A stretch of DNA of 36,013 nucleotides from Thermoplasmata archaeon (GCA_003555395.1 PWHU01000142.1:1-36013); one strand, 5' to 3'; positions 16,506 through 26,181 are shown, counted from the stretch's first letter. The notes: generated by a model not told the origin, from the sequence alone. Made by a program: numbers and translations.

Positions 16506-19079
16506 CTATTCGTCGGCTTTTTTCTTTTCGGGATGGAAACTTTCTATAACGTTTACGTATTCTTCAACCTGTTCCATCGAAAGGCCTGTAAAATTCGATA
16601 TCTCCTCTCTAGAGTAACCGTCTTCCATCAAGTGCTGGACTCTGAGGGGATCTTTTATCTTTTCTCTTTCGATCTCCTCTCTTTTCTTCTTCAACGCTTC
16701 TTCTTTCTTTTTAAGAGATTGGTTTCTCTTTTTGGCTTTTTCTATTTTTGCAGAGAGTTCATCTTCCTTTTCCTTTAATTCATCGTTTCTCTGCTTCAAC
16801 TTTTCTCTACGGGAGGATACTTCCTCTCTTTTCTCTTTTAGATTACTCCTTAGCTCATCTATCTCTTCAGCTTTCTCATCTAATTTCTTTTCTCTCTCAT
16901 CGAGTTGGACTTTCCTTTCATCGAACCTTTCTTTCTTCTTATCAAGCTCTTTTTCAAACTCCTTGATATCCTGTTCTCTCTGTTTTAGTTCCTTCTTTTC
17001 CTCTTCAATCGACCCCCACTCCTTCTCCAACCTCGCTTTACTCTCTTCGATCTTATTCCTCTCTTCTTTTACCTCATCCAGCTTCTGTTCAGCATCTTCC
17101 CTTTCCTCTTTTATCTGTTCGAATTTCGTTTCCACATAGTTCTCCCTTCCTTTTAGATCGTTTTCTAGGTCATTTAATTCCTCAGCCTTCTCATCGAGTT
17201 CTTTTTCTCGTTGATCTAAAAAGACTTGTTTTTTATTTATTTTTTCTTCATTTTTTAATATCTCTTGTTCCCTCTGGTCAAGTTCCTCTTTGGTTTCTTG
17301 AAGTTCTTCATCTAATCCTTCCAGTTCTGACCTTTTCTCGACTATCATCCTTTCCTTCTTTCCGAGTTCGTCTTTCAACTCGCTCAGTTCAGCCTCTTTC
17401 CTATCTAATTCTTTACCTTTTTCCTCTATATTCTCTCTAGCCTTTTTGAGGTCTTCTAACTTTCTTTCCATCTCTTCCTCTTTTTTTTCTAATTTTTCTT
17501 CAAGTTCGTCTTCGCGTTCTTCCAATTCAACCTCTTTATCTAAAAGGAATTCCTCCTTCTCCTGAAGCCTCTCTTCCTCTTTTTTAATCTCACTTTCTTT
17601 GTTTCTTAATCCTCTATCCTTTTCCTGCATCTTTTTTATCTTATCTCGTAGTTCTTGATATTGGCTAGTCAATTTCTCTTCGAATCTTTTGAGCTCTTCT
17701 TCCTTCTTTTCTAACCTCTCTTCCTTTTCTTCCAAAGTTTCTTCCTTTTTTTCCTCAGCTGTTATGGCACCGGGTGGAGGTGGAATAGAAACTTCTTTAT
17801 CATGCTCTTTTTCTACAGCTTCTGTTGTCTCATGTTCAACTTTTCTTGGAGGACGATATCGTGGGCCACCTGGACCTGGGGCTGGCTTGACAACATCTGA
17901 TTCCATACCATCAAAGTTTTCTTTAGGGGTCTTAGTTTTCTCCAAAGAATTGTTCAGTTCTTGAGGTAAAGAGTCTCCTTCATCTTCATCTCCCTCAGCT
18001 CTATCAACGAGATCGGGAGGGGGGGGGGGAAATTCTTCAGAATGCTCTTTTTTATCTTTTTTTATGTCTTTTTTTTCAATATCTTTCTCTAGATATTCTT
18101 CCACCGTCTCTAGTATTATCTCAGCTTGTAGAGGGCCTATATCTTCTATTTCCTGTAGAACTTCCTTTGAAGCATTCTCTATATCTTCCAAGGCGTGGTA
18201 GCCATTATCATAAAGTTTTTCAGCGATGGAGTCAGGTAAACCATCCACCTCTTTCAATTTGTTGACTACTTCTTCATCTACTTCTTCATCTACTTTCATA
18301 TCCTCCTTATTCTCTTCTTTTCTATCTACAAAGTCGGGAGGAGGTGGTGGAAACTCTTCAGAAGCCTCTTCCTTTTCTGCTGGGGGCGATTCATCTAAAG
18401 AACTGTTGTTATCCTCGCTCATTTCTTCTTCATGTACGGCTTCTGGCGGAGGTGGAATTGGCTCAGTTCCCGAATCTGAAGTTCCCTCCTCTTCGATCAT
18501 CTCTTCATCACCTTCAGTCGGAGGCTGGGGTATGTTTTCGTGTTCCTCAGAGGATCTTTCAACGGCTTCAGTAGAGGATATATCTTCTTCATCAAATTCT
18601 TGCTCAGCTTCTGCTGTCTTTTCTTCTTCTACTCTAGTCTTTTCTTCTAATCCATCTTCAAGCTTATCTTCAGCTAACTCCTTTAGAGCGCTAACTTTTT
18701 TGGATGTGACATTTCTGATCTCTTCAAGTTGGGATAGCTCGGCCTCATCAATATCTTTAAAATTTTTGAAACCATGATCATATATTTTTTCAGCAGTGCT
18801 CTGGCCTATACCGTTTATGGTTTTTAAATCACCTAAAAAATCCTCTTTTGAGACCTCTTCCCCGTAATCCTCATGATCTTCAAGATCATGTAGATTCTCT
18901 CCCGACGTTTGATCCGGTGTAAAAGTAACATCTTCCTCGCCGATACCTTCCATAGTATACCCACAAGATTCACAATGTGCGGAAAAATCAGCTCCTACCT
19001 CTAAAGTTTCATTTCCGCAGTTTGGGCATTTTCTTTCTGACGGCACAGTTTCGGTTGGGTCGGGAGTATCGCGGCTCAT
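16506..19079 (-). CDS. zinc-ribbon / 2x HhH / Pro-rich / long coiled-coil / C-terminal HTH-like protein
   Basis: CPNCGNETLEVGADFSAHCESCG; KTINGIGQSTAEKIYDHGFKNFKDIDEAELSQLEEI; EVDGLPDSIAEKLYDNGYHALEDIENASKEVLQEIEDIGPLQAEIIL; EEFPPPPPD(F/L)VDR twice; about 350-aa heptad coiled coil; C-terminal DPLRVQHLMEDGYSREEISNFTGLSMEQVEEYV. Confidence 0.85.
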   Translation of the reverse strand: MSRDTPDPTETVPSERKCPNCGNETLEVGADFSAHCESCGYTMEGIGEEDVTFTPDQTSGENLHDLEDHEDYGEEVSKEDFLGDLKTINGIGQSTAEKIYDHGFKNFKDIDEAELSQLEEIRNVTSKKVSALKELAEDKLEDGLEEKTRVEEEKTAEAEQEFDEEDISSTEAVERSSEEHENIPQPPTEGDEEMIEEEGTSDSGTEPIPPPPEAVHEEEMSEDNNSSLDESPPAEKEEASEEFPPPPPDFVDRKEENKEDMKVDEEVDEEVVNKLKEVDGLPDSIAEKLYDNGYHALEDIENASKEVLQEIEDIGPLQAEIILETVEEYLEKDIEKKDIKKDKKEHSEEFPPPPPDLVDRAEGDEDEGDSLPQELNNSLEKTKTPKENFDGMESDVVKPAPGPGGPRYRPPRKVEHETTEAVEKEHDKEVSIPPPPGAITAEEKKEETLEEKEERLEKKEEELKRFEEKLTSQYQELRDKIKKMQEKDRGLRNKESEIKKEEERLQEKEEFLLDKEVELEEREDELEEKLEKKEEEMERKLEDLKKARENIEEKGKELDRKEAELSELKDELGKKERMIVEKRSELEGLDEELQETKEELDQREQEILKNEEKINKKQVFLDQREKELDEKAEELNDLENDLKGRENYVETKFEQIKEEREDAEQKLDEVKEERNKIEESKARLEKEWGSIEEEKKELKQREQDIKEFEKELDKKKERFDERKVQLDEREKKLDEKAEEIDELRSNLKEKREEVSSRREKLKQRNDELKEKEDELSAKIEKAKKRNQSLKKKEEALKKKREEIEREKIKDPLRVQHLMEDGYSREEISNFTGLSMEQVEEYVNVIESFHPEKKKADE

Positions 19080-19163
19080 CGGATTTCCCCATAAAGCAAT
19101 TAGACTAAATGTATAATAAATTTATCCCGAATATTTTTTATAAGTTTATTTAACATAAAAGTA

Positions 19164-19270
19164 CGCCGAGAAGGGGATTCGAACCCCTGAGGTGCAGAGC
19201 ACCACGAGATGTCTGGTCTCCTTTTAAGAGAGCTCCAATCTCGCGCCGTACCAGGCTAGGCTATCTCGGC
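19164..19270 (-). tRNA. tRNA-Ser(GGA) with 22-nt intron (19211-19232)
   Basis: Acceptor GCCGAGA/TCTCGGC with G73, T arm AGGGGTTCGAATCCCCT, long variable arm GGTGC-TCT-GCACC (class II). Spliced anticodon arm CGAGA-TTGGAGA-TCTCG; intron CTCTCTTAAAAGGAGACCAGAC at 37/38 in a canonical BHB. Confidence 0.88.
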
Positions 19271-19321
19271 AGAACGTGCTTAGAATCAAAGGGAAGGCAT
19301 ATATAAATCATTTTCTTGGAC

Positions 19322-20275
19322 TCAACCCCATGTCTTTGGATATTCGCCGGTAGGTGAAAAAACCCTGTCAGTCTTAACGACAAGGCCTTTATCTTTATCC
19401 AATACATCTTCCGCATCACATAACGCATTCCCTACTGCGAGTCCTTCTCCTTTAACTGAAACAAGTGCTACCTTATCGTCTTTAGTAAATTCATCCATCT
19501 CTAAAACTCCAGGTACCGCTAAATCCGATCCGTTCAAGATCGATGCCGCAGCGGTATCCTTTACCTTCACCTTCGGAAAGAGGTCTAAAACTATCTCATA
19601 AGGTACTAGAATGTCCTTCAATTTCTTTTCGTCGCCTTCCTTATAAAATTCGTACGCATCCATGACGTCCTGAAGAAAGATAGTCTCTTTTTCCTCAAAT
19701 CCGCCGGCTTCTGTTCTTCGAAGTTCCATCATATGGGCACCAGTCCCCATCACATTTCCGATATCTTTGCATAACGTTCGAATATAAGTTCCTGATTCAC
19801 ATCTGACTCTCAAAAGATAATCTCTTCCTTGTAAATCTAATATATCTATACTGTATATCTCTCTTTTTCTTCTCTGCCTTTTGACCCCTGAGCGAACAGG
19901 TGGCATCTGGTAAATATCACCGATGAACTCTTCAAGGACCTCTTTAACTTCGATTTTATCCACATTATTATGAAACTTCATCGCCGCTACATACTCTTTC
20001 GGTGAGAAATGTAGTAGGTCTAAAAGCCTTACGGTCCTGCCGAGGCCCATAGGAAGAACGCCTGTCACATTAGGATCAAGAGTCCCGCTGTGACCCGCTT
20101 TCATCTCGAATATCTTTTGCACCCATGCAGAAATTTGATGGCTCGAAGGGCCTTCAGGCTTATCTATTATGATCAGTGAACGCGGTATCGCTTCCTCTAA
20201 TGATCTTTTAGAAGGATATTCACCCCATTTCGATACCGTGTTGACTTCATCTATCACGTACTTCATGCTTGACAC
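19322..20275 (-). CDS. cbf5: archaeal tRNA/rRNA pseudouridine synthase Cbf5 (TruB family)
   Basis: IIDKPEGPSSHQISAWVQKIFEMKAGHSGTLDPNVTGVLPMGLGRTVRLL; LRVRCESGTYIRTLCKDIG; C-terminal PUA. True start is probably the internal ATG near 20266. Confidence 0.93.
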   Translation of the reverse strand: MSSMKYVIDEVNTVSKWGEYPSKRSLEEAIPRSLIIIDKPEGPSSHQISAWVQKIFEMKAGHSGTLDPNVTGVLPMGLGRTVRLLDLLHFSPKEYVAAMKFHNNVDKIEVKEVLEEFIGDIYQMPPVRSGVKRQRRKREIYSIDILDLQGRDYLLRVRCESGTYIRTLCKDIGNVMGTGAHMMELRRTEAGGFEEKETIFLQDVMDAYEFYKEGDEKKLKDILVPYEIVLDLFPKVKVKDTAAASILNGSDLAVPGVLEMDEFTKDDKVALVSVKGEGLAVGNALCDAEDVLDKDKGLVVKTDRVFSPTGEYPKTWG

Positions 20276-20783
20276 CTTCGATTATCTTGTCAACGATTTC
20301 TTCAGGTTCGTTATTCTCTGAATCAATCACTGCGTCGTAAAAAGATGTTTTAAAGAGATCAATACTGTAGTACTCTCTGTACCTTTTCTCTTCGCTCTTT
20401 TCCCTTCTAATCACTCTTTCCCTCAAACTATCTAAATCTTCATGACCTTCTCTTTGGGCTATCCTTTTAACTCTGGTCTCTAAAGGTGCTTTTATCCATA
20501 CTTTGAAAGCCTCCTTATCCGACATGTTTAGCAGATGACCTGTTAACCTTCCTTCCAAGATCATACCTTGAGATGCTTGTTCGACCATCTTTTTGTCTAA
20601 CTCTCTATCGATCTTTTCGTTCTCTTCGGCGAGAACACTGAAATCTTCCAAAGACATGGCTTTTTTTACGGCCATATCTCTAAATACTTCACCAGCAGAC
20701 AGTATTTTCATACCTGTAGATTCAGAAAGCTTTCTAGCCGCAGTAGAGGTCCCACTACCTGGAAGACCACTGATCGTGATCAT
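20247..20783 (-). CDS. cmk: archaeal-type cytidylate kinase
   Basis: MITISGLPGSGTSTAARKLSESTGMKILSAGEVFRDMA; IAQREGHEDLDSLRERVIRREKSEEKRYREYYSID. Confidence 0.93.
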   Translation of the reverse strand: MITISGLPGSGTSTAARKLSESTGMKILSAGEVFRDMAVKKAMSLEDFSVLAEENEKIDRELDKKMVEQASQGMILEGRLTGHLLNMSDKEAFKVWIKAPLETRVKRIAQREGHEDLDSLRERVIRREKSEEKRYREYYSIDLFKTSFYDAVIDSENNEPEEIVDKIIEGVKHEVRDR

Positions 20784-20809
20784 GATCTGTTGAAATATAT
20801 CAGAAGAAG

Positions 20810-21532
20810 CTACGTCTCTCCCTCCTTCAGCCGTTTTTTGAAGTCATACATCTTTAAGAGGATCATGAGAACCTGTGTGAAAGGTAGTGATATCAGCATG
20901 TAAACTCCTATCCACTGAGGAAAAGGCATGAAGCAACCGGGTATCAACGGGTTGGTCAATGTGGCGTTCAATTCCCAAGGAACTGAATAGCTAACATTAG
21001 GAAGACCTCCTACAAACTGCCAGATCCATCCAAATATGGATATAACCACCACCATAGTGATCGCCATGGATTTGAGTTGGGGTTTGAAGGCTTCCATAGA
21101 CATCTTGGAGATCTCTTCCTGCTGTTTTTCCATCCTTTTTACTTTGGTCTGCTTGTTAGCTCTTTTCGCCTCCATGAGCTCTTTACGGAATTCACTGCTT
21201 ATCTTCTGATTCTCGGCCATATCCACCCAATCCATAAAATAATCCCTGACCAAAGTGGAAAATGTTATCATTATGATGCCTGCGAACATCAGAGTCAAAA
21301 TAGGGTATTCACCTCCAAAACCGATCAGAGGATTAAGAACGCTACCCAATGCTTCTCCCATCTGGTATCTTAAGTCTTCATCGAACATTATCATCAGTGC
21401 CATCAGCCCCAAAAAGATATAGAGGAACCTACGTAGACTGAAAATAGATTTGTCGGATGATGTGTTCTCCTTTTTCACTTCACCCTCATCCTCTTCATTT
21501 TTTTCTTCATCTTCTTCGCTGATGACTTTCAC
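20810..21532 (-). CDS. DUF106 / EMC3-TMCO1-YidC-superfamily membrane protein
   Basis: Three TM segments, FSTLVRDYFMDW..., RKELMEAKRANKQTKVKRMEKQQEEISKMSMEAFKPQLKSM; located downstream of secY. Confidence 0.85.
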   Translation of the reverse strand: MKVISEEDEEKNEEDEGEVKKENTSSDKSIFSLRRFLYIFLGLMALMIMFDEDLRYQMGEALGSVLNPLIGFGGEYPILTLMFAGIIMITFSTLVRDYFMDWVDMAENQKISSEFRKELMEAKRANKQTKVKRMEKQQEEISKMSMEAFKPQLKSMAITMVVVISIFGWIWQFVGGLPNVSYSVPWELNATLTNPLIPGCFMPFPQWIGVYMLISLPFTQVLMILLKMYDFKKRLKEGET

Positions 21533-21552
21533 CTCTGTCTTTAATACTCATG

Positions 21553-23136
21553 CTACTGCTCACCAAAGAAGTCTCTCAAAGCGGGGTGCATCTCCATCAT
21601 CTGCTCTTTGCCTATCTGCTCGTACAGCTGTGTTAGTATAGAAACCGCTAGGAACAAACTTATGCCTGTAGCTCCTCCTACGGATCCGAGTAGGTCAGAG
21701 GCAGCACCGACTAACCCGATGAACAATCCACTGAAAGTAGTAACAGTGGGGATATATCTTTTTAAAACCCTTCTCAGTACTCGTGGATCTCTTCTGAAAC
21801 CGGGTATCTGCATACCGCTCTCCTGGATCTGGTCCGCAACGGATTCGGCGTCCATGTTTGTAGTTTTGACCCAGAATTTAGAAAACAGTACACACATTAC
21901 CGCCATGAATGCCACGTGTCCGATCACACGGCCTATAATGCTGATCTTTGAATGTTTCCAGTCTACTCCTTCCGGCGATAATAGGTACTCGTACCTTTCC
22001 GATATCAAAGGAAGCAGCCATCCTTGAAGACCGTCCGGACTGCTTATGTACCAGACAGCCCCGCTGATAGGCTCCGTAGTGCCTTCCTGGAATACTCCTA
22101 GCCATGACTGCCCTCCCAGTAAAGGAAAGTTTTGGAAGGTGGGATTGGTATAAAACAGCATGGAAAACAAGTTTATGTTAGCTAGAAGAGCATGAGCCAA
22201 AATGATGGGTATCACCGACGCATAAATCAATTTGATAGGATACCTACCTCTCGCTCCTCTGGCTCTTCCGTGGGCTAACGGCAACTCGATACGACTGCCT
22301 TGAATATATGCAACTATCAATAATATTATTATGGTGAAGATAAGGCCCATAACAGGATTGGGGGGTTGTATCAGCAGTGATTCTAAACCGCCGCCAGCTA
22401 TTTCTGCGGCAGAGTGTGTTCGTACCGTATGGATTATCCTAGGGATCGTACCTGCAGGAACATCTTCAGCCATCCCTGGGGCCGGCTGCCAATTGAAGAG
22501 ACCTGTGAAGATACCCTGGCCTACTCCGGCTACGATGAACAGACTTATACCACTTCCTATGCCCCATTTAGAAACAACCTCATCCATCAGGAATATAAAG
22601 TATCCTCCGATGAATATCTGTAGGATTATTAACGCTCGTGCCATCAACAGGCCGTGTCCGGAGAAATATCCTCCGAGAACGGAAACGAAACTTTCCGCGG
22701 GAACCAGATACCCATATACCTGGGGTATAGCCTGTATCAAGAGCATGATTATGACCAAGAACTTCTGAGTATTCTGAAAGACCGCCTTATCTTCAGGATC
22801 TTTCATGTCCAAGTTCACGATCTCAGCGCCCTGGAACAACTGCATGATAATAGATGCGTTGACTATGGGCATGATACCAAGATGAACGATAGATCCCATC
22901 TCGCCCGCAAATATAGCCCTGAACTGTTCGAAAAGATCCAGAGATCTTTCAGGGTCCAGACCATAAACGGTCACGTTGGTCATCACAAAATAAGTAATAA
23001 GGATCAAGATCAACCAGAACATCTTGCGGCGGAAATGTACATGACCGTCTGGTTTCTTGACTGCGGGCATACGGTCGATCAGAGGTTTCAATTTGTATAA
23101 GTTGCTCTTATCTTCGTCCTGGGCCATAAAGATCAC
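21553..23136 (-). CDS. secY: preprotein translocase SecY
   Basis: YKLKPLIDRMPAVKKPDGHVHFRRKMFWLILILITYFV; MPIVNASIIMQLFQGA; GRARGARGRYPIKLIYASVIPIILAHALLANI. Confidence 0.97.
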   Translation of the reverse strand: MIFMAQDEDKSNLYKLKPLIDRMPAVKKPDGHVHFRRKMFWLILILITYFVMTNVTVYGLDPERSLDLFEQFRAIFAGEMGSIVHLGIMPIVNASIIMQLFQGAEIVNLDMKDPEDKAVFQNTQKFLVIIMLLIQAIPQVYGYLVPAESFVSVLGGYFSGHGLLMARALIILQIFIGGYFIFLMDEVVSKWGIGSGISLFIVAGVGQGIFTGLFNWQPAPGMAEDVPAGTIPRIIHTVRTHSAAEIAGGGLESLLIQPPNPVMGLIFTIIILLIVAYIQGSRIELPLAHGRARGARGRYPIKLIYASVIPIILAHALLANINLFSMLFYTNPTFQNFPLLGGQSWLGVFQEGTTEPISGAVWYISSPDGLQGWLLPLISERYEYLLSPEGVDWKHSKISIIGRVIGHVAFMAVMCVLFSKFWVKTTNMDAESVADQIQESGMQIPGFRRDPRVLRRVLKRYIPTVTTFSGLFIGLVGAASDLLGSVGGATGISLFLAVSILTQLYEQIGKEQMMEMHPALRDFFGEQ

Positions 23137-23576
23137 GTCTCATCTGTGATTAATTCTCCTCCTGCTTCCTCTATCTTTTCTTTAGCTCTTGCGCTTGAAT
23201 CAGATATTTTTATTTTCATCTCTTTTGTAGCTCTACCTCTGCTCAAGAGTTTATCAAAACCAGCTTTCTCAAGGTCTACCTCATAGGTTGATCCTTCTTT
23301 CTCAGCAAACCCCTGCTTTATGAATTCATCTAACGCCTCTTCGATCTGGTATATGTTTATGACTTTGTCTTTCTCGATGAGCTTTTGTGGACGTGTAAAA
23401 CCCTTAGGTCCAAAGTAGTCAGGATCTTCGTTAGCTAGAGATGTCCACTTGTGTTTACCCAAGCCGGCTTTACCTCTACCTCCACGTTCTCCTGCTCCTC
23501 TACCTTTCTTCGTCCCGCGACCATGACTGCGGGAACCTCTATTTTTTTTTGTCTTTTTCTTACCCATGTATATCAA
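23133..23576 (-). CDS. rpl15: ribosomal protein uL15
   Basis: KKKTKKNRGSRSHGRGTKKGRGAGERGGRGKAGLGKHKW. Confidence 0.95.
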   Translation of the reverse strand: MIYMGKKKTKKNRGSRSHGRGTKKGRGAGERGGRGKAGLGKHKWTSLANEDPDYFGPKGFTRPQKLIEKDKVINIYQIEEALDEFIKQGFAEKEGSTYEVDLEKAGFDKLLSRGRATKEMKIKISDSSARAKEKIEEAGGELITDET

Positions 23577-24067
23577 CCTTCTTCAGACGTATCCTGGCTT
23601 ACATCTGGACCGAGCATCTTCTTCAACAGGTCGTTGATGTTTCGGCCACGATAACCAAGGGTACCACCGGTTTTATAAGGCTTTTTGACACCTTCGTATC
23701 CTCCTTCAGGAGGATGCATCCTGAATATGTTATCCAAACCGTTCAGCCCATCGATGGTTATCTCGCCGTTGGAAACGGCCTCTGCGAATTCTTCTATATC
23801 TTCGTATGAAGTCTGGTCATTTATTTCTTTTTCCATCGTTTCTACATCTAGATCAGAACTATGCTCCAACAGTTGAACAATGGTGTCTCCATCGACTTCG
23901 CCCCAAGTTATAAGATCCTTGACCTTGTTCAACATGCCTTGGTAAGCTGGAGTTTCCGGAACTACTGTACAGTGGTTTATCTTGTTCAAACGCAGCATTT
24001 TCAGTGTATCTTCCGTTTTTTTCTGTTTTTTTCTAGGACTTCTAACCCTTAGAACAGCAAAAGTCAT
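23573..24067 (-). CDS. rpl30: ribosomal protein uL30
   Basis: FAVLRVRSPRKKQKKTEDTLKMLRLNKINHCTVVPETPAYQGMLNKVKDLITWGEVD. Confidence 0.95.
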   Translation of the reverse strand: MTFAVLRVRSPRKKQKKTEDTLKMLRLNKINHCTVVPETPAYQGMLNKVKDLITWGEVDGDTIVQLLEHSSDLDVETMEKEINDQTSYEDIEEFAEAVSNGEITIDGLNGLDNIFRMHPPEGGYEGVKKPYKTGGTLGYRGRNINDLLKKMLGPDVSQDTSEEG

Positions 24068-24069
24068 GT

Positions 24070-24744
24070 TTAGCCCTCCTGTTCAGATACTTCATCTTCA
24101 ATTTCGTGTATACCTGAGATTATGCCAAGTTCCTCGGCCTGATCTTCTCTAACTCTCATCTTCGATGTTTCTTTCAAGGCATCGAAAACAGCTAATGCAT
24201 AATTCACCGTAGTGCGGGTTTTACCTTTAGAGAAGCCCCACATATCCTCTATCCCCGCTCTAGTAAGTATTGACTTTGCGGTTTCGCCTACAGCGAGACC
24301 TATACCGCTTGGCGCCGGCTTCAACTGAATTTTGACGGACCCTGTTTTACCCTCGACTTCAAAAGGGATTGTATGAGGATTACCACAGCCGCACTGCCAA
24401 GAGCCGCATCCTCGCCTGATCCTGACCATATTCAATTTAGCATTATCCATACATTTACGGATGGTGGGACCGACTTCTTTGCCTTTAGCGGTTCCTACTC
24501 CTACGTAACCGTTGTTATTTCCCACTACACAGGCAACGGTAAATCTAACTCTTCTTCCCGAGTCGGTCATCCTCTGGACCATGTTGACATCGAGAACATC
24601 GTCATCAAGATCAGGAAACAGAGCGTCTATTATCTCCGGCTCTTTGATGGGTAAACGTGTAGCTAATGCATCTTCCATCGTGGTGATCTCGCCTCTTTTC
24701 ACTTTTCTCCCTAGTCTAGTTTTTGGTTCCCATTCATACATCAT
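24070..24744 (-). CDS. rps5: ribosomal protein uS5
   Basis: [43 protein letters not shown]. Confidence 0.96.
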   Translation of the reverse strand: MMYEWEPKTRLGRKVKRGEITTMEDALATRLPIKEPEIIDALFPDLDDDVLDVNMVQRMTDSGRRVRFTVACVVGNNNGYVGVGTAKGKEVGPTIRKCMDNAKLNMVRIRRGCGSWQCGCGNPHTIPFEVEGKTGSVKIQLKPAPSGIGLAVGETAKSILTRAGIEDMWGFSKGKTRTTVNYALAVFDALKETSKMRVREDQAEELGIISGIHEIEDEVSEQEG

Positions 24745-25247
24745 GATTCCTCCAGCTTGGATTTGATTTCTTCAAAGTCATTAGCAGTTTCCTCACCTAT
24801 ATGTTCTCCCCTGACGCGTTCCTCGGAAGGAAGTACCCCTGGATCGTGTGGAATATCGAGCCCCGCATCGACCATCCCTTTCAAAGCTGAAAATAGCCTT
24901 CCACCCTTTTCAGGATGATCTAAACCAATATCTAGAACTGCCTCTTCTATTCCATAGTCCCTTGCTCTTTTGCCTGCAAGAAATCCTACAAGGTAAGATG
25001 ACGGTATATTATTACCGTGTCCTTCCCATCCTAAATCCTTAAGATGATCGCTAGTCGCTGTCGCTTCCACTTGATCGCCTTCGGGAAGATAGCGAATGAA
25101 TTGGACTCTGATCTTATTATTAGAGGGTCTGACCACCGCTCTAACTTTACCAGACTTTAGGAGCCTCAATCTTTCCCTATAGTCCGTCTTGCCTTCTCTT
25201 CTTCTTCTCAAAGGCATCCTGTAACGTGATCCTTCAGCCATATTCAT
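24741..25247 (-). CDS. rpl18: ribosomal protein uL18
   Basis: [43 protein letters not shown]. Confidence 0.95.
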   Translation of the reverse strand: MNMAEGSRYRMPLRRRREGKTDYRERLRLLKSGKVRAVVRPSNNKIRVQFIRYLPEGDQVEATATSDHLKDLGWEGHGNNIPSSYLVGFLAGKRARDYGIEEAVLDIGLDHPEKGGRLFSALKGMVDAGLDIPHDPGVLPSEERVRGEHIGEETANDFEEIKSKLEES

Positions 25248-25732
25248 TCACCACCATTATTTTCCGATCCATAATCTTCATCTATGTGGCCTTCCATCTT
25301 TAAGTGAAGGAGCATGTCAGATCTATCTTCAAAGGTTCCTCCTTTAGCTCTGTTGTAAAACTCTCTATATGTAGAACGATCGATGTTTCCGTCATCTCTC
25401 AACTTTTTCAGTTCTTTTCTGATGGAACGTATCCTCTTCTTCCATTTGTCTTTTGAGGATTCTCTAGCACCCTTGGTGCCTTTCCTTTTACCGTAACCTC
25501 TTCTCCTTCCTTTAGATTTCTGGCCTTTCTTGTAATTTATACGACCTCTTGAGTTTCCATCCTTCGGCAGCTTTTTGATCACTCCCCTGTTTATGAGTTC
25601 TCTTACTTCTTCTCTCGTGATGGCTTCTATCACTTCGTCCAGCATAGTATCGTCTATCCAAACACGATCTTTGCCGCAGTCCAAGATTTGCGCTGCCAAT
25701 CTTTTTTGATATTTTACATCCATGTATATCAC
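25244..25732 (-). CDS. rpl19e: ribosomal protein eL19
   Basis: QKRLAAQILDCGKDRVWIDDTMLDEVIEAITREEVRELINRGVIKKLP; GRRRGYGKRKGTKGAR. Confidence 0.95.
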   Translation of the reverse strand: MIYMDVKYQKRLAAQILDCGKDRVWIDDTMLDEVIEAITREEVRELINRGVIKKLPKDGNSRGRINYKKGQKSKGRRRGYGKRKGTKGARESSKDKWKKRIRSIRKELKKLRDDGNIDRSTYREFYNRAKGGTFEDRSDMLLHLKMEGHIDEDYGSENNGGE

Positions 25733-25733
25733 C

Positions 25734-26165
25734 TCAGGATGGATTGAGGACCCTCAAGTCCATCTCTTCCGCTTTTTCCTCAATCTCTATCCTTTTTCTC
25801 ATGCCTACGCCATGTGCAACTCTAACGGCCTGTTTATCGGGATCAAGTCCTTCAAGGTCGTCTTTGTTATGAACCAGGACCTCTTCGAATCCGGAAGGAT
25901 GCAGACCCCTAACACCCCTGGGAGATCTGTAACCTACCTTTACATTGGGCGGTCTATACTTTTTGTTCTGTCTTGCCTGAGAATGGATTCCTCTGGGCTT
26001 TCGCCACGTACCTCTATCGATCTTCAACCGCCTGAACCATTCCTGTCGAGCGAAGTCGGGTCTTTGGGACTTTATCTTCTCTCTTTTCTTCAGCATCTCC
26101 TCCGTCTCTTCGTCAAGGTCAGGTTTTTTCTTTACTTCGTAATCCTCTTCATCTTCCATCTTCAA
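25734..26165 (-). CDS. rpl32e: ribosomal protein eL32
   Basis: FARQEWFRRLKIDRGTWRKPRGIHSQARQNKKYRPPNVKVGYRSPRGVRGLHPSGFEEVLVHN. Confidence 0.95.
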   Translation of the reverse strand: MKMEDEEDYEVKKKPDLDEETEEMLKKREKIKSQRPDFARQEWFRRLKIDRGTWRKPRGIHSQARQNKKYRPPNVKVGYRSPRGVRGLHPSGFEEVLVHNKDDLEGLDPDKQAVRVAHGVGMRKRIEIEEKAEEMDLRVLNPS

Positions 26166-26181
26166 ACACCTCTATCAATCT

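Noticed and set aside
16732-18777. + strand Ser/Phe-rich ORFs (16732-17139, 16748-16966, 17689-17964, 18226-18777)
   Set aside because: Antisense shadows of the 857-aa coiled-coil gene; no domain motifs or RBS.
21608-23100. + strand ORFs over secY (21608-22027, 22331-22768, 22654-23100)
   Set aside because: Antisense to SecY; no family signature.
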